In this document: piece by piece, positions 36,040 to 44,131 of the stretch
How the letters are laid out: the number at the start of each line of letters is the position of its first letter
How positions within the stretch are numbered: the stretch's first letter is position 1
Assembly: GCF_040289485.1 (NCBI RefSeq)
Contig: NZ_PSLG01000004.1
Span: forward strand, 3,230 to 67,229
Direction: 5' to 3'
Length of the DNA stretch: 64,000 nt
Origin: Thermoflexus sp040289485
GTDB lineage: Bacteria; Chloroflexota; Anaerolineae; Thermoflexales; Thermoflexaceae
The notes under the pieces: model-generated
Seen by the model: the letters and a program-made list of their open reading frames with translations, nothing else
Told to the model about the DNA's origin: nothing
Databases searched by the model: none
Translations under genes and position numbers: made by a program

Positions 36040-37659
36040 TCATGGAACGGGAAGCCGCGCCCAGAGGACCGCCTCTGGGCGAGGGAGGCGCATCGGGTCG
36101 ATCGGATCGATGCGGACGGAGAAGGGACGCCCAACCCAACGGTCCGGCTCCATGGGCAACGCCACTCCCGCCGGCGCGATCCAGAATTCCTTCTCTTCTT
36201 CCAGCGCAGCTGGCGGCGCCGCGACCACCCGAACCGAGAAGTCCCGGAGGGTCCATCGCCAAAAGATCGCCTCTGGCCCCTCGGTCACCACCCCGATCCG
36301 CAAGGCCCCCGGTATCTCTTTCCGGATCGCCGCTTGCTCCCGGAGGAAGGCCCGGAGCCCGGCGACCTCGGGAGCGGTCATCTCCGACCAGGAAAGCCCA
36401 GGCATCGGATCGACCCGCCGCACCACGGCCGTCATCGCCGCCCCCTGCGCCCCTGCCAGGACCAGGAGGATGCCCACCAATCCCCCGGCGAGGGCAGGGC
36501 TCCGGATCCCTCCCTCGGAAAACCCCGTGGAAGAGAGACTCCCCATAAGCCAGATCACCATCCCCAGCAATCCCAGCACTCCAGCCAGGAACAACCAGCG
36601 GGCCCCTTCCGGTCGGACATCCCACGTAGCCGCAGCGACCACGAGGATGGCCCCTACTCCGCTCATTCCTGCCGCCGCCGCCGCCACGCCTGGCCGGGCC
36701 CGAAAAGCCGGCGCCAGGGCCTCCCACAGCCCTTGAACCGCATGCCCCGCCAGCGCCACCCAGGGGACCAGAAGGACGGCGTGCTCGGTGAACGGCGCGC
36801 CCCAGCGGATCCCTCCCAGGACCAGCACCAGGAGCGCCCCGATGCCCAGGGTGGTCCCGGGGCGATCCCGGTTCCGGATGGCACGGATCCAGCCCGCTAG
36901 CCCCAGGAGGAAGATCCCGCCCTCGAAGCGGAGCAGGGCCTGGAGCACCAGCCAGCCGTGGAGCGCCGGCTCCGGTCGGAAGCCTCCCATCCAGGCGGTG
37001 AGCCCATCGATCGCCTCCCGCAGGCCGGACGGCCGCAGCCCCGCTCCGGTCGCCGCCAGCACGAAAACCGCCCCCGCCCGGGCCAGCGTCCTCCAGCGAG
37101 GAAGGGGCTCTCCTCGTCGGGCCAGCCCGAACAGTGGCAGCAGCCCCACGGCTCCGGTCCAGAAGGCCGGGCCGGCGGCCGCGCCGATCCCCAGGGCCAG
37201 AGCCAGTCCCCATTCTCGCCATGCGAGGGAGGTCATCCAGAGGGCGAGGACGGCGGCCCAGGCAGCGGCCGCCGCGCTCCCGCCGTCCAGAAACCGGGAG
37301 GCCGCGGCAGCGCTGGGAGAGAGGATCCAGAGGACGATCGCCCCGAGAGCCCCGGCGGTTCCCAAGGTCGGCCGCATCGCCCAGAGAGCAAGCGCCACCA
37401 GGGCGCCGGCCACCAGCGCCCCGGACCGCATCCATCCTTCATCGGGGCCGAAGATCCCGAAGACCAGGGTGTTCCAGACGGCCCCCAGAGGGCTTCCCCC
37501 CATCGGCAGCGGGCCGCCCTGCCAGGCGGCCCAAGCCTGGAGGACCTCCCAGGGGGCTGCCGGGCGCCGGTCCAGCCCCCAACCCCATCCCAAGAGAACG
37601 ACCCCTATCAGACCGAGCAGGAACCAGATCCCCCCCTGAGGTGAGTGTTCCTCCTTCAT
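36040..37659 (-). CDS. Polytopic membrane protein, probable GT-C glycosyltransferase-like
   Basis: This 539-residue protein is very hydrophobic, with ten or more predicted membrane segments up to about residue 405 and a soluble C-terminal domain of about 120 residues. The layout (first helix, a short loop, WEVLQAWAAWQGGPLPMGGSP, then many helices and an outside domain) resembles GT39-like GT-C proteins, but the usual early acidic loop motif is weak: there is no clear DE pair. I cannot name a family with confidence. Its start codon overlaps the stop of the YYY-protein gene (ATGA at 37656-37659), so the two are translationally coupled and probably act together. It ends just before the Agl23-like gene and its promoter. 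Confidence 0.65.
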   Translation of the reverse strand: MKEEHSPQGGIWFLLGLIGVVLLGWGWGLDRRPAAPWEVLQAWAAWQGGPLPMGGSPLGAVWNTLVFGIFGPDEGWMRSGALVAGALVALALWAMRPTLGTAGALGAIVLWILSPSAAAASRFLDGGSAAAAAWAAVLALWMTSLAWREWGLALALGIGAAAGPAFWTGAVGLLPLFGLARRGEPLPRWRTLARAGAVFVLAATGAGLRPSGLREAIDGLTAWMGGFRPEPALHGWLVLQALLRFEGGIFLLGLAGWIRAIRNRDRPGTTLGIGALLVLVLGGIRWGAPFTEHAVLLVPWVALAGHAVQGLWEALAPAFRARPGVAAAAAGMSGVGAILVVAAATWDVRPEGARWLFLAGVLGLLGMVIWLMGSLSSTGFSEGGIRSPALAGGLVGILLVLAGAQGAAMTAVVRRVDPMPGLSWSEMTAPEVAGLRAFLREQAAIRKEIPGALRIGVVTEGPEAIFWRWTLRDFSVRVVAAPPAALEEEKEFWIAPAGVALPMEPDRWVGRPFSVRIDPIDPMRLPRPEAVLWARLPVP

Positions 37660-40100
37660 CCGACCCGCCTCCGGTAGATCACCGTCTTCCCCTGGCGGAA
37701 CACAGGCTCCAGCAACTGTTCGAACTTACGCAGGGCCTGAGGAGGGAAGTTCTGGCGCTCGGTGCGGCCCACGATCACATACGCGATCTCATATTTTTCT
37801 AGGAGGGCGAGGGTTCGCTCCAGATCCGTGGACAGCCAGAGAACCTCGAGGTCCGGCTCGCGGGCGGCGATCGGCGCGTAGGAGCCCCGCCACTGGTGCT
37901 CGTGGCCGGCCCAACCCAGAACTGTGGGCAGGCCCGTGTGGGCGGCGAAGCGGCCGAACTCCGGCTGGAAGGAGATCCCCCGCCAGCCAGGGGCCTCTAG
38001 GATGACCGGCGTCCCCTGCACCGTTTGGTTCAGCCACTCGATGGCCGCCAGGTCGTCCGGCGCCCACTCCCCCAAGTAGGCATAACCGTCCAGCGTGGGG
38101 GGGCGGGCGAAAAAATCGGCCTTGATCGGGATCATGAGCGCCGGGTAGAGGGCCGCCCAGGCGATCATCCCTGCAAACCCGAAGGCCAAGGCCGGCCGCG
38201 CGGCCCGGGCTTCCTCCCAGAGAACCCCCATCCCCCAGGCCAGGGCCACGCTCCAGAGCACCCAGGTCTGGAAATAAAACTTGAACACCGTGTTCATACG
38301 GGTGCCGAAGAAATCCCGCAGGAAGACGAACTCCACGGCCCAGGCCAGGGCCGCGCCGAAGACAATCAACAGCCCGACGAAGGATTCCACCCCTCCCCGC
38401 CCTTTCCCCCAGAGGCCAACGGCCCCCGCGCCGATCCCAGCCAGGACCATCGGCACCCACGGCCCGCTGGCGGGCAGGGCCCGCCCGCCGATCTCTACCG
38501 TCCCATCGATCAGGCGGCCCACCACCCACGGCTCCAAAGCGGACAGAGAGACCGGCGATCCGGGGAGTGCGATTCCCAGCGTCAAGGCCAAACGGTAGAG
38601 GATCACCAAACCCAGCACCGGGGCCGCCCCCAGGGCCAGCGCCCCGACCAGCACCCGCCCTCCCCAGCGCGTCCATCCCAGCGTTCCCTCTCGGGCCCGG
38701 CGGAAGGCCTGATGCCCCACCCAGAGGAGGAGGCCGGCGAGATGGAGCCCGAACATCACCAGGAACTGAGGAAGGCGCGTGCCGTTATACAGGTTCGGCA
38801 GCAACCCCCCGGCCTGAGAGCGGAACCCCAGGTAGAAGGGCAAATACAAAAGGAAACCCGGGATCAGGACGCCGAGCCCGAGAGCCATCCCTTCCCGGAT
38901 CCAGGCTTGAGGCGGGCGATCGGCGCTCCATGCGCCCAGCCCCCACGCCGCCCAAAGCAGGCCGGTATAGATCGGGAAATCCCAGGTGTTCAGGAAAGCC
39001 AGCCCGCCCAAAACAACCGGCAACGCCCCCCACCACGGTCCGTTCTCTGCCAGTTGATCCCTCAGGCTTCGAGAGGCAGGGGCCGCGGAGGCGATGCGGA
39101 AGGCTGCCAGCGCCAGCGCTGCCGCTGTGAGGGCGAACGGAAGGGCCAGGACATGGGGGTGCAGGTCCCCCAGCAAGAAACTGAACTGAGGGAACTCATC
39201 GATCACCTCTTGGTGTTGGCCATCTGGCGTGTAATCCCGGATCACCCGGGAGGCCCGCCACCAGGCCCAGGGGCGATCCGCAGGCGGCCAGCACGCCGGC
39301 CACGGGCGCTGGGGCGGCGGCGTGTTCAATTCCGGGATGTCCAGCCATTCCCAGAACTTGGGATCCCGAATCCAGCCGCAGGCATGGGCCAGATCCAGAA
39401 GGGCCTCGGCGTTGCCGGCCAGGCCGACCCAAAAGGCCCCCAGCAACGCCACCACCAGGGCCGTCCGCGGCTGCCCCGGCCGGTAGAGGCGCCACAAGTT
39501 CAGGGTCAAGCCGGCGGCCGCTGTCACGGTCATAGCGAACCATGCCGCGACCCCCAGGTTGAATGTCAGACGGGTGGGGAGCCCGGAGAGCTCCGTGAGG
39601 AAACCCAGGAGCACATAGCCGAAGTAATAGTAACTGATGGCGAAGCCGGAGAGCCAGGGGTCATGAGGGGGGAAGCGATCCGCCCGGACCACCGCGTTGA
39701 GGAAGGCCAGTTCCATAGGTTTCTCGGTGTAGGTGATCTCCGGATTGTAGGCTCGGAAGGCTGCCCAGCCGGCGAAGGAGAGGGCGAACAGCACCTCGTA
39801 GAAAGCCACCAGGGAACGATGGGCCCGGAGCCATTCCCAGGGGGACTCCCCGCCCCGGTCGGCCAGCCACAGCCCCATCGCAGCGACCACCCCCCATGCG
39901 GCCAGGGCGCCGCCGGGCGAGACGGGGAGCCACCCCATGCTGCCGCCCCACCACCAAAGGAAGCCCAGCAACAGCAGCCCCAAGGGACGGGCGCAGGCGA
40001 GGCCGCGGTCAGGGAGCCATCGGAACACCCCAAACACCAGAGGCCACGTCGAGAAGCCGATCGCCGCCAGCAGGAGCCACCAGAGGAAAACAGGGAACAT
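37656..40100 (-). CDS. Chlor_Arch_YYY (DUF2298) membrane protein
   Basis: This 814-residue protein belongs to the DUF2298/Chlor_Arch_YYY family (TIGR03662), known mainly from Chloroflexota and archaea and of unknown function. The defining motif is present as ISYYYFGYVLLGF near residue 155, after an acidic loop with NPEITYTEKPMELAFLN. About 15 hydrophobic segments are visible, plus larger outside loops, one with DEFPQFSFLLGDLHPHVLALPF and one near the C-terminus with an Ile-Val-Gly-Arg motif in the last 30 residues. Members are thought to resemble GT-C proteins. It heads the three-gene membrane cassette and overlaps the next gene by 4 bases. A weak ribosome site precedes ATG 40100. Confidence 0.87.
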   Translation of the reverse strand: MFPVFLWWLLLAAIGFSTWPLVFGVFRWLPDRGLACARPLGLLLLGFLWWWGGSMGWLPVSPGGALAAWGVVAAMGLWLADRGGESPWEWLRAHRSLVAFYEVLFALSFAGWAAFRAYNPEITYTEKPMELAFLNAVVRADRFPPHDPWLSGFAISYYYFGYVLLGFLTELSGLPTRLTFNLGVAAWFAMTVTAAAGLTLNLWRLYRPGQPRTALVVALLGAFWVGLAGNAEALLDLAHACGWIRDPKFWEWLDIPELNTPPPQRPWPACWPPADRPWAWWRASRVIRDYTPDGQHQEVIDEFPQFSFLLGDLHPHVLALPFALTAAALALAAFRIASAAPASRSLRDQLAENGPWWGALPVVLGGLAFLNTWDFPIYTGLLWAAWGLGAWSADRPPQAWIREGMALGLGVLIPGFLLYLPFYLGFRSQAGGLLPNLYNGTRLPQFLVMFGLHLAGLLLWVGHQAFRRAREGTLGWTRWGGRVLVGALALGAAPVLGLVILYRLALTLGIALPGSPVSLSALEPWVVGRLIDGTVEIGGRALPASGPWVPMVLAGIGAGAVGLWGKGRGGVESFVGLLIVFGAALAWAVEFVFLRDFFGTRMNTVFKFYFQTWVLWSVALAWGMGVLWEEARAARPALAFGFAGMIAWAALYPALMIPIKADFFARPPTLDGYAYLGEWAPDDLAAIEWLNQTVQGTPVILEAPGWRGISFQPEFGRFAAHTGLPTVLGWAGHEHQWRGSYAPIAAREPDLEVLWLSTDLERTLALLEKYEIAYVIVGRTERQNFPPQALRKFEQLLEPVFRQGKTVIYRRRVG

Positions 40101-40133
40101 GGCAGGCAGCCGGGCTCGGACGCAGGGGCCTCT

Positions 40134-41018
40134 TCATGCCGAAGACGGAGGTTCGGGGGCCACGTCCTCCGGATACGTGTAGACCTCCATGCCCATCTGC
40201 CGCGCCAGATCATGAGCCCGTGGCTCGATCATGGGGGAGATCAAGATGCGTCGAGCGACGGGGAGGCCGGTGCGGCGGGTGTAGAACTCGGCTTTCCGCT
40301 GGAAAACGGCCACATCGCCCCGGCTCACCGAAGAGCGGATCTCGATCAGGATGGCCCTCCCATCCCGGATCACCACATCGATCTCCACCTGATCGGGGCG
40401 CCCGAAGACATAACCCTCGGTGTCCATGGCCAGGAAGCGCTCCACCTTCCAGCCCGCCTCCTGCAGGATGGCCGCCATCCCATCCCGGAAAGCCCCCTCG
40501 CTGTAGAGGCCCCAGCGGGCCCCGAGGGCCCCGATCGTCGCGCCCAGACGGCGGATCTCATGGGAATGCCGTTCTACTGCCGCCAGAAGCCGCTCATGAA
40601 CCTGAGAGTGATAATCCACTCGAGCCCCCAGCGCCCGGATGGCCTCCGAATGCTCCTCCACCCGCGCCACCAGCGCCCGAATGGCCTCCGAATGCTCCTC
40701 CAAACGCCGCGAATGCTCCTCCACCCGCGCCATCAACGCCCGAATGGCCTCCGAGTGCTCCTCCAAACGCCGCGAATGCGCCTGGGTCACCTCGATCAGC
40801 CGCTGGATGGCCTCCCACATCCTGGCCGATTCCCGTTGATAGGCTTTCCATTGCTCCTCTGCCTCCCTCCGGAAAGCCCGCAACTCGGAGAGCACTTCCT
40901 CCCACGGGCGCAACACCTCCTCCACCACCTCTCGGAGGACGAGGCGCAGGGCAGGATCCTCCCGGAGCCATTGCGGCAGGGCCTGGCGCACCTCCTCCTT
41001 CAGTTCCTCGAGAGCCAT
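40134..41018 (-). CDS. DUF3782-like coiled-coil protein with PD-(D/E)xK nuclease-like end
   Basis: This protein of about 294 residues has three regions. The N-terminal 70 or so residues contain LREDPALRLVLREVVEEVL, similar to many Chloroflexota and cyanobacterial DUF3782 proteins. The middle (about 75-160) is a long coiled coil made of near-exact repeats such as RRLEEHSEAIRALMARVEEHS. The C-terminal 130 residues contain EIDVVIRDGRAILIEIRSS, the D...ExK pattern of PD-(D/E)xK nucleases, and LISPMIEPRAHDLARQMGM. Nuclease activity is predicted only from this pattern; the usual lysine is replaced by an arginine in EIRSS. ATG 41018 follows GGAGGGGGG. It lies alone between the membrane cassette and the Fo genes. 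Confidence 0.75.
   Translation of the reverse strand: MALEELKEEVRQALPQWLREDPALRLVLREVVEEVLRPWEEVLSELRAFRREAEEQWKAYQRESARMWEAIQRLIEVTQAHSRRLEEHSEAIRALMARVEEHSRRLEEHSEAIRALVARVEEHSEAIRALGARVDYHSQVHERLLAAVERHSHEIRRLGATIGALGARWGLYSEGAFRDGMAAILQEAGWKVERFLAMDTEGYVFGRPDQVEIDVVIRDGRAILIEIRSSVSRGDVAVFQRKAEFYTRRTGLPVARRILISPMIEPRAHDLARQMGMEVYTYPEDVAPEPPSSA
40620..40800. repeat. Coding repeats for the DUF3782-like coiled coil
   Basis: Units built on GAATGCTCCTCC (plus strand) recur several times here, for example GCCTCCGAATGCTCCTCC with alternate continuations of about 20 to 30 bases. They encode the EEHSEAIRAL-type coiled-coil repeats. Such repeats can expand or shrink by slippage, so the coiled coil may vary in length between strains. 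Confidence 0.8.
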
Positions 41019-41123
41019 TCCCCCCTCCGGAAACAGGGTGCACGCTGAAGACGTCTTCGCTCTTTCCACCTCTCAGGTCATATTTTAATCCAATCCGATT
41101 GGAAGGATCCAGCAAAACAGCAA

Positions 41124-41151
41124 GGCCAGGACCGTGGGGAAGGTCCTGGCC
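41124..41151 (-). terminator. Rho-independent terminator of the Fo operon
   Basis: GGCCAGGACC (41124-41133) pairs perfectly with GGTCCTGGCC (41142-41151) around an 8-base loop. Read on the minus strand it is followed by TTGCTGTTTTG, a moderately T-rich tail. It ends transcription of atpI-B-E-F, about 55 bases after the atpF stop. Confidence 0.8.
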
Positions 41152-41205
41152 CTACCATCCTTAACCGGGTGACCAGAGAGATGGTTCCGTCTGCCGTCTC
41201 CGGCT

Positions 41206-41940
41206 TCAGGGGGCCAGGACCGCCCGCAAGCCTTCCATGCGGGATCGGACGCTCCCATCGACCACCCGATCCCCAACCCGGACAACCAGCCCGCCGAGGA
41301 TCGTCGGATCCACCCGGAAGATCACGTCGCTGGTGAGGTCCAGGCGGGCGGCGAGCTCCTGGCGGATGCTCTGTTTTTCTTCCTCCTGGAGGGGGATCGC
41401 GCTGATGACCTCCACCCGATCCCCCTTTACCCCTCGGAGCTCCTCCAAGACCCTCGGGGGCATCGTGGTGAAGAACTCCTGGATCAAGCGCCGATGACGC
41501 GTCTCGTCGAGGGCATCACCCACCACCCGATAGGCCGCAGCCAGGGCCAGGGTGGCGATATGACTCCGCAGTTCGCCCAGGATGCGCTCCCGCTCCCGCT
41601 CGGCCTCCTCCCGGGCGACCTCGAGGAGGCGCTGAGCCTCCGTCCGGGCTTCAGCGAGGATCTGCGCCCGTTGCTGCTCCGCCTGGCGGACCGCCTCGGC
41701 CACGATCCGCTGGCGCTCTGCGATAGCCTCCTCGAGGATCCGCTGGCGCTCCGCCTGCACGCTCGCCCGCAACTGCTCTGCCGCCTTCGCGTCCTCCAGA
41801 CCCTTCTCGATGAGGGCCCGCCGCTCCTCGAGGGCTTTCAGGACACGCGGGAAGACCAGGCGGGAGAGCAGGAACCAGATCAGCAGGAAGTTCAGGATCT
41901 GCGCGATCAGATAAATCGGGTTGATCCCCAAGGCCTCCAA
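41206..41940 (-). CDS. atpF: ATP synthase subunit b fused to the C-terminal domain of delta
   Basis: This 244-residue protein combines two stator parts. Residues 1 to about 165 are subunit b: one membrane helix with LIAQILNFLLIWFLLSRLVF, then a long charged helix rich in Glu, Arg and Ala. Residues 170 to 240 match the C-terminal domain of delta (OSCP): VEVISAIPLQEEEKQSIRQE, then FRVDPTILGGLVVRVGDR and VVDGSVRSRMEGLRAVL. The six-helix N-terminal domain of delta, which normally sits on top of alpha, is absent, and no atpH gene is in the window. The start is TTG 41940, supported by GGGAGG 6 bases before it and the lack of an ATG or GTG alternative. It is the last gene of the Fo operon. Confidence 0.9.
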   Translation of the reverse strand: MEALGINPIYLIAQILNFLLIWFLLSRLVFPRVLKALEERRALIEKGLEDAKAAEQLRASVQAERQRILEEAIAERQRIVAEAVRQAEQQRAQILAEARTEAQRLLEVAREEAERERERILGELRSHIATLALAAAYRVVGDALDETRHRRLIQEFFTTMPPRVLEELRGVKGDRVEVISAIPLQEEEKQSIRQELAARLDLTSDVIFRVDPTILGGLVVRVGDRVVDGSVRSRMEGLRAVLAP

Positions 41941-42042
41941 CGTCGGCCTCCCCTCGTCGCAGTTTCATGCCCGAAAGAGGCTCCAACCGCCTCCCCATTC
42001 ACCATCGATGGCAAGGGCGCGCCGCTTGAAGCCGGATGACCA

Positions 42043-42303
42043 TCAAGCCACGAACTTGAGCAACAACGCCACCACCAGAGCATAGATGGCGATGGCCTCG
42101 GCGAAGGCGATAGCCAAGATCATGTTCAATTGGATCTGCGGCGTGGCGTCCGGGTTGCGGCCGATGGCCTGCAACGCCCCGCTGGCCAGCAGGCCGATCC
42201 CGATCCCCGGTCCGATCGCTCCAAGGCCGATGGCCAGACCGGCCCCCAACACGCTTAACGTCTGCGGCGACAGGATCTCCTGAGCCAGAATCAGCCCCAG
42301 CAT
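42043..42303 (-). CDS. atpE: ATP synthase Fo subunit c
   Basis: This 86-residue protein is the ring-forming rotor subunit. The two membrane helices are clear: the first has GLAIGLGAIGPGIGIGLLA and the second has AIAFAEAIAIYALVVALLL with the ion-binding glutamate. A proline stands where sodium-type rings have the key glutamine, and alanine follows the glutamate, so the ring is of the proton type. The polar loop has GRNPDATPQIQ. ATG 42303 follows AGGAGG by 6 bases; a TTG at 42309 is too close to that site. It lies between atpB and the b-delta fusion gene. Confidence 0.96.
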   Translation of the reverse strand: MLGLILAQEILSPQTLSVLGAGLAIGLGAIGPGIGIGLLASGALQAIGRNPDATPQIQLNMILAIAFAEAIAIYALVVALLLKFVA

Positions 42304-42368
42304 CGGCAACCTCCTGTTGTTTGGTTATAAGATGATCGCCCCCCAAGTCGGGGAGGTGGCAATCCGCT

Positions 42369-43649
42369 TCAGTGGGACGCATCCGGATGTCCGGAGGGCC
42401 CTTCACCGTGGCCCGCCATGGCCAGGGCGATGAAGACCATAGTCAACATCATGAAAATGAAAGCCTGGATCAAGCCAACGAAGATCTCCAGTCCATAAAA
42501 GATGGCGGGGACCAACAGCGGCAGCAGGAAGATCATGATCCCCAACAGCACGTGGCCGGCAAAGATGTTCCCGAACAACCGGAAGGAGAAGGAAAGAATC
42601 TTGGCCACCTCGCTGACCAGCTCCAGGAGGCTGACCAAGAATTCGATGAACCCCATGAAACCGTGGCGCAGGGCCTTGATGTTAAAGAACTTCCAGAAAT
42701 AGCCCGGGCCGAGAGTCCGAACCCCCCAGACCTGCACCATGAAGACAGCCACCAGGGCCAGTCCGATGGTGAAGTTCAAATCGGTGCTCAGGGCTCGGAG
42801 GTAGGGGACTAAAACATAGCCGCCCTTCTCGGCCTCCGCCCCGTGCCCTTGGGCTTCGTGGCCAGTTTCGGCAGACGCGGCCGCCTCTGCAGTGAGGAGG
42901 GTGAGGGGCCCCCAGCGGATGACATGATAGCCGGGCTCCGGGCCATGGGCCTTCTCCACCCTCCCGATGGAATCGAAGCCCGGGATCAGCCCCATCCAGT
43001 TGGCCGTCAGCACCATCAGGAAGATGGAGGCCACCAGCGGGAAGATCTGCCGGGCCCGGTGCCCCAGCACCACCTTGGCCAGGTTCTCGTAGAGGGTCTC
43101 GACCAGGAACTCAAAGAGATGGACCAGCACCCCCAGCCCGCGGAGGGGAGGCGGCAGCGGCCCCGCGCGCCGCGCGGCCAAGAGCCCTAGACCCAGCACC
43201 ACCCCATCCACCAACACCATCGCCACCATGGTGTTGGTCAAAGGCGCCCCGAAGATCAGCGGCCCGGTCAGGGGCTCCGGTTTCACCAGGATCACCGGCA
43301 GCACCGCCTTCACCGGGCGCCCCGCCACCGATAGGCCGCTCCCCAACGTCCCGAAGAACAGCGAGGTCCCCAGCACGAAACCGAGAACCAGGGGGGTCAC
43401 CACCAGGATCTGGAAATAGCGGATCACCCGGACGTCCCGCAGCCCCCACAGGACCACGGCGAACACAATGGCGTCCACCAGGAGGGTTCCGATCCAGCCG
43501 GCCGCTGACGACAGCCCACGGGCCCCCTTGAGCAACGCGTCCAGGTTGCCGAGCAGCCAGAGGGAGGCCTGGCCGCCCACCCCGCAGGAGAGCAGCCCGA
43601 TCAGCCCCAACAACAGATACGGTCCCAACCGCCGGATCAGCTTCCCCAT
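42369..43649 (-). CDS. atpB: ATP synthase Fo subunit a with N-terminal extension
   Basis: This 426-residue protein is the stator subunit a that forms the proton half-channels against the c ring. The core is normal: TNTMVAMVLVDGVVLG, TANWMGLIPG, the essential arginine in FSFRLFGNIFAGHV, and GLIQAFIFMMLTMVFIALA. Ahead of the core lies an extension of about 125 residues with three predicted membrane helices, around residues 8-27, 52-70 and 78-100, not found in common subunits of about 240 to 280 residues. A His- and Glu-rich loop (around 260-285) is also enlarged. Its start overlaps the end of atpI by 13 bases. I do not know what the extra helices do. Confidence 0.95.
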   Translation of the reverse strand: MGKLIRRLGPYLLLGLIGLLSCGVGGQASLWLLGNLDALLKGARGLSSAAGWIGTLLVDAIVFAVVLWGLRDVRVIRYFQILVVTPLVLGFVLGTSLFFGTLGSGLSVAGRPVKAVLPVILVKPEPLTGPLIFGAPLTNTMVAMVLVDGVVLGLGLLAARRAGPLPPPLRGLGVLVHLFEFLVETLYENLAKVVLGHRARQIFPLVASIFLMVLTANWMGLIPGFDSIGRVEKAHGPEPGYHVIRWGPLTLLTAEAAASAETGHEAQGHGAEAEKGGYVLVPYLRALSTDLNFTIGLALVAVFMVQVWGVRTLGPGYFWKFFNIKALRHGFMGFIEFLVSLLELVSEVAKILSFSFRLFGNIFAGHVLLGIMIFLLPLLVPAIFYGLEIFVGLIQAFIFMMLTMVFIALAMAGHGEGPSGHPDASH

Positions 43650-43960
43650 GGCGAGGACTCATCCTCCCCTTGGGATGGGACGGGAGGCGGGCCCGGTTTC
43701 CGCCGCGGGCCCGGCTCCCCCATCCGGAACTGGGCCGCTGCCGTTATGGCAGCCCGAACCATCACGATCAGCCCCAGGGTGGCCCCCAGCAACATACAAG
43801 CAGCCGTCAGGACCGGCCGGGTGCCCAGCCGAAGATCCAGCCAGAGGCCGCAGAACATCGCCCCCACCACGGCCACCACCGGGATGAAGCCGATTTGAGA
43901 CAACGCCCCGGCCAGCGCCAAATTCCAAGCCCGGATCCACCATCGCCCCGGGGACTTCAT
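43637..43960 (-). CDS. atpI: AtpI/AtpZ-like small membrane protein
   Basis: This 107-residue protein has two membrane helices (about residues 14-40 and 50-72) separated by the conserved GLWLDLRLGTRPVLT stretch, the mark of the AtpI/AtpZ group encoded at the head of ATP synthase operons. Related proteins help c-ring assembly or carry Mg2+/Ca2+. A proline-rich soluble tail follows. It has AAGGGG before the start at 43960 and is the first gene of the Fo operon, with its own promoter about 85 bases upstream. It overlaps atpB by 13 bases. Confidence 0.85.
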   Translation of the reverse strand: MKSPGRWWIRAWNLALAGALSQIGFIPVVAVVGAMFCGLWLDLRLGTRPVLTAACMLLGATLGLIVMVRAAITAAAQFRMGEPGPRRKPGPPPVPSQGEDESSPWGS

Positions 43961-44043
43961 CGAACCCCTTCGGCCCCGGTTTCCCCCCAGGGAGTTCTCC
44001 CGGACGTCGGATCGCTCCCCTTCTCACAAAGCGCAGCCCTTAT

Positions 44044-44072
44044 AGGATACCTGCTTCGCCCCTCTGTGACAA
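44044..44072 (-). promoter_or_regulatory. Promoter of the Fo operon atpI-B-E-F
   Basis: On the minus strand TTGTCA (44072 to 44067), a 17-base spacer and TATCCT (44049 to 44044) lie in the 171-base gap between nuoN and atpI. This gap is the only sizeable break in a run of complex I and Fo genes, so the two sets are probably separate transcripts. Confidence 0.6.
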
Positions 44073-44131
44073 GGGGGGCCTTAGAAAATCGGCCCTGCGC
44101 GGCGGTTTTTCCCTTCGTGCTTCTCATAGCG

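Noticed and set aside
40620..40800. Short direct repeats resembling a CRISPR array
   Set aside because: The repeats are in frame within a coiled-coil gene, the intervals are also repetitive, and no cas genes are present.
38025..41048. A plus-strand open frame of about 1000 codons opposite the YYY and DUF3782-like genes
   Set aside because: It is rich in Pro, Arg, Gly and Gln with no domain, and lies opposite well-supported genes. Such long antisense frames are usual in very GC-rich DNA. The same holds for long plus-strand frames opposite the nuo and atp genes.
42043..42303. Sodium-coupled ATP synthase c ring
   Set aside because: The first helix has proline where the sodium-binding glutamine would be, and alanine follows the glutamate in helix 2, so the ring is of the proton type.
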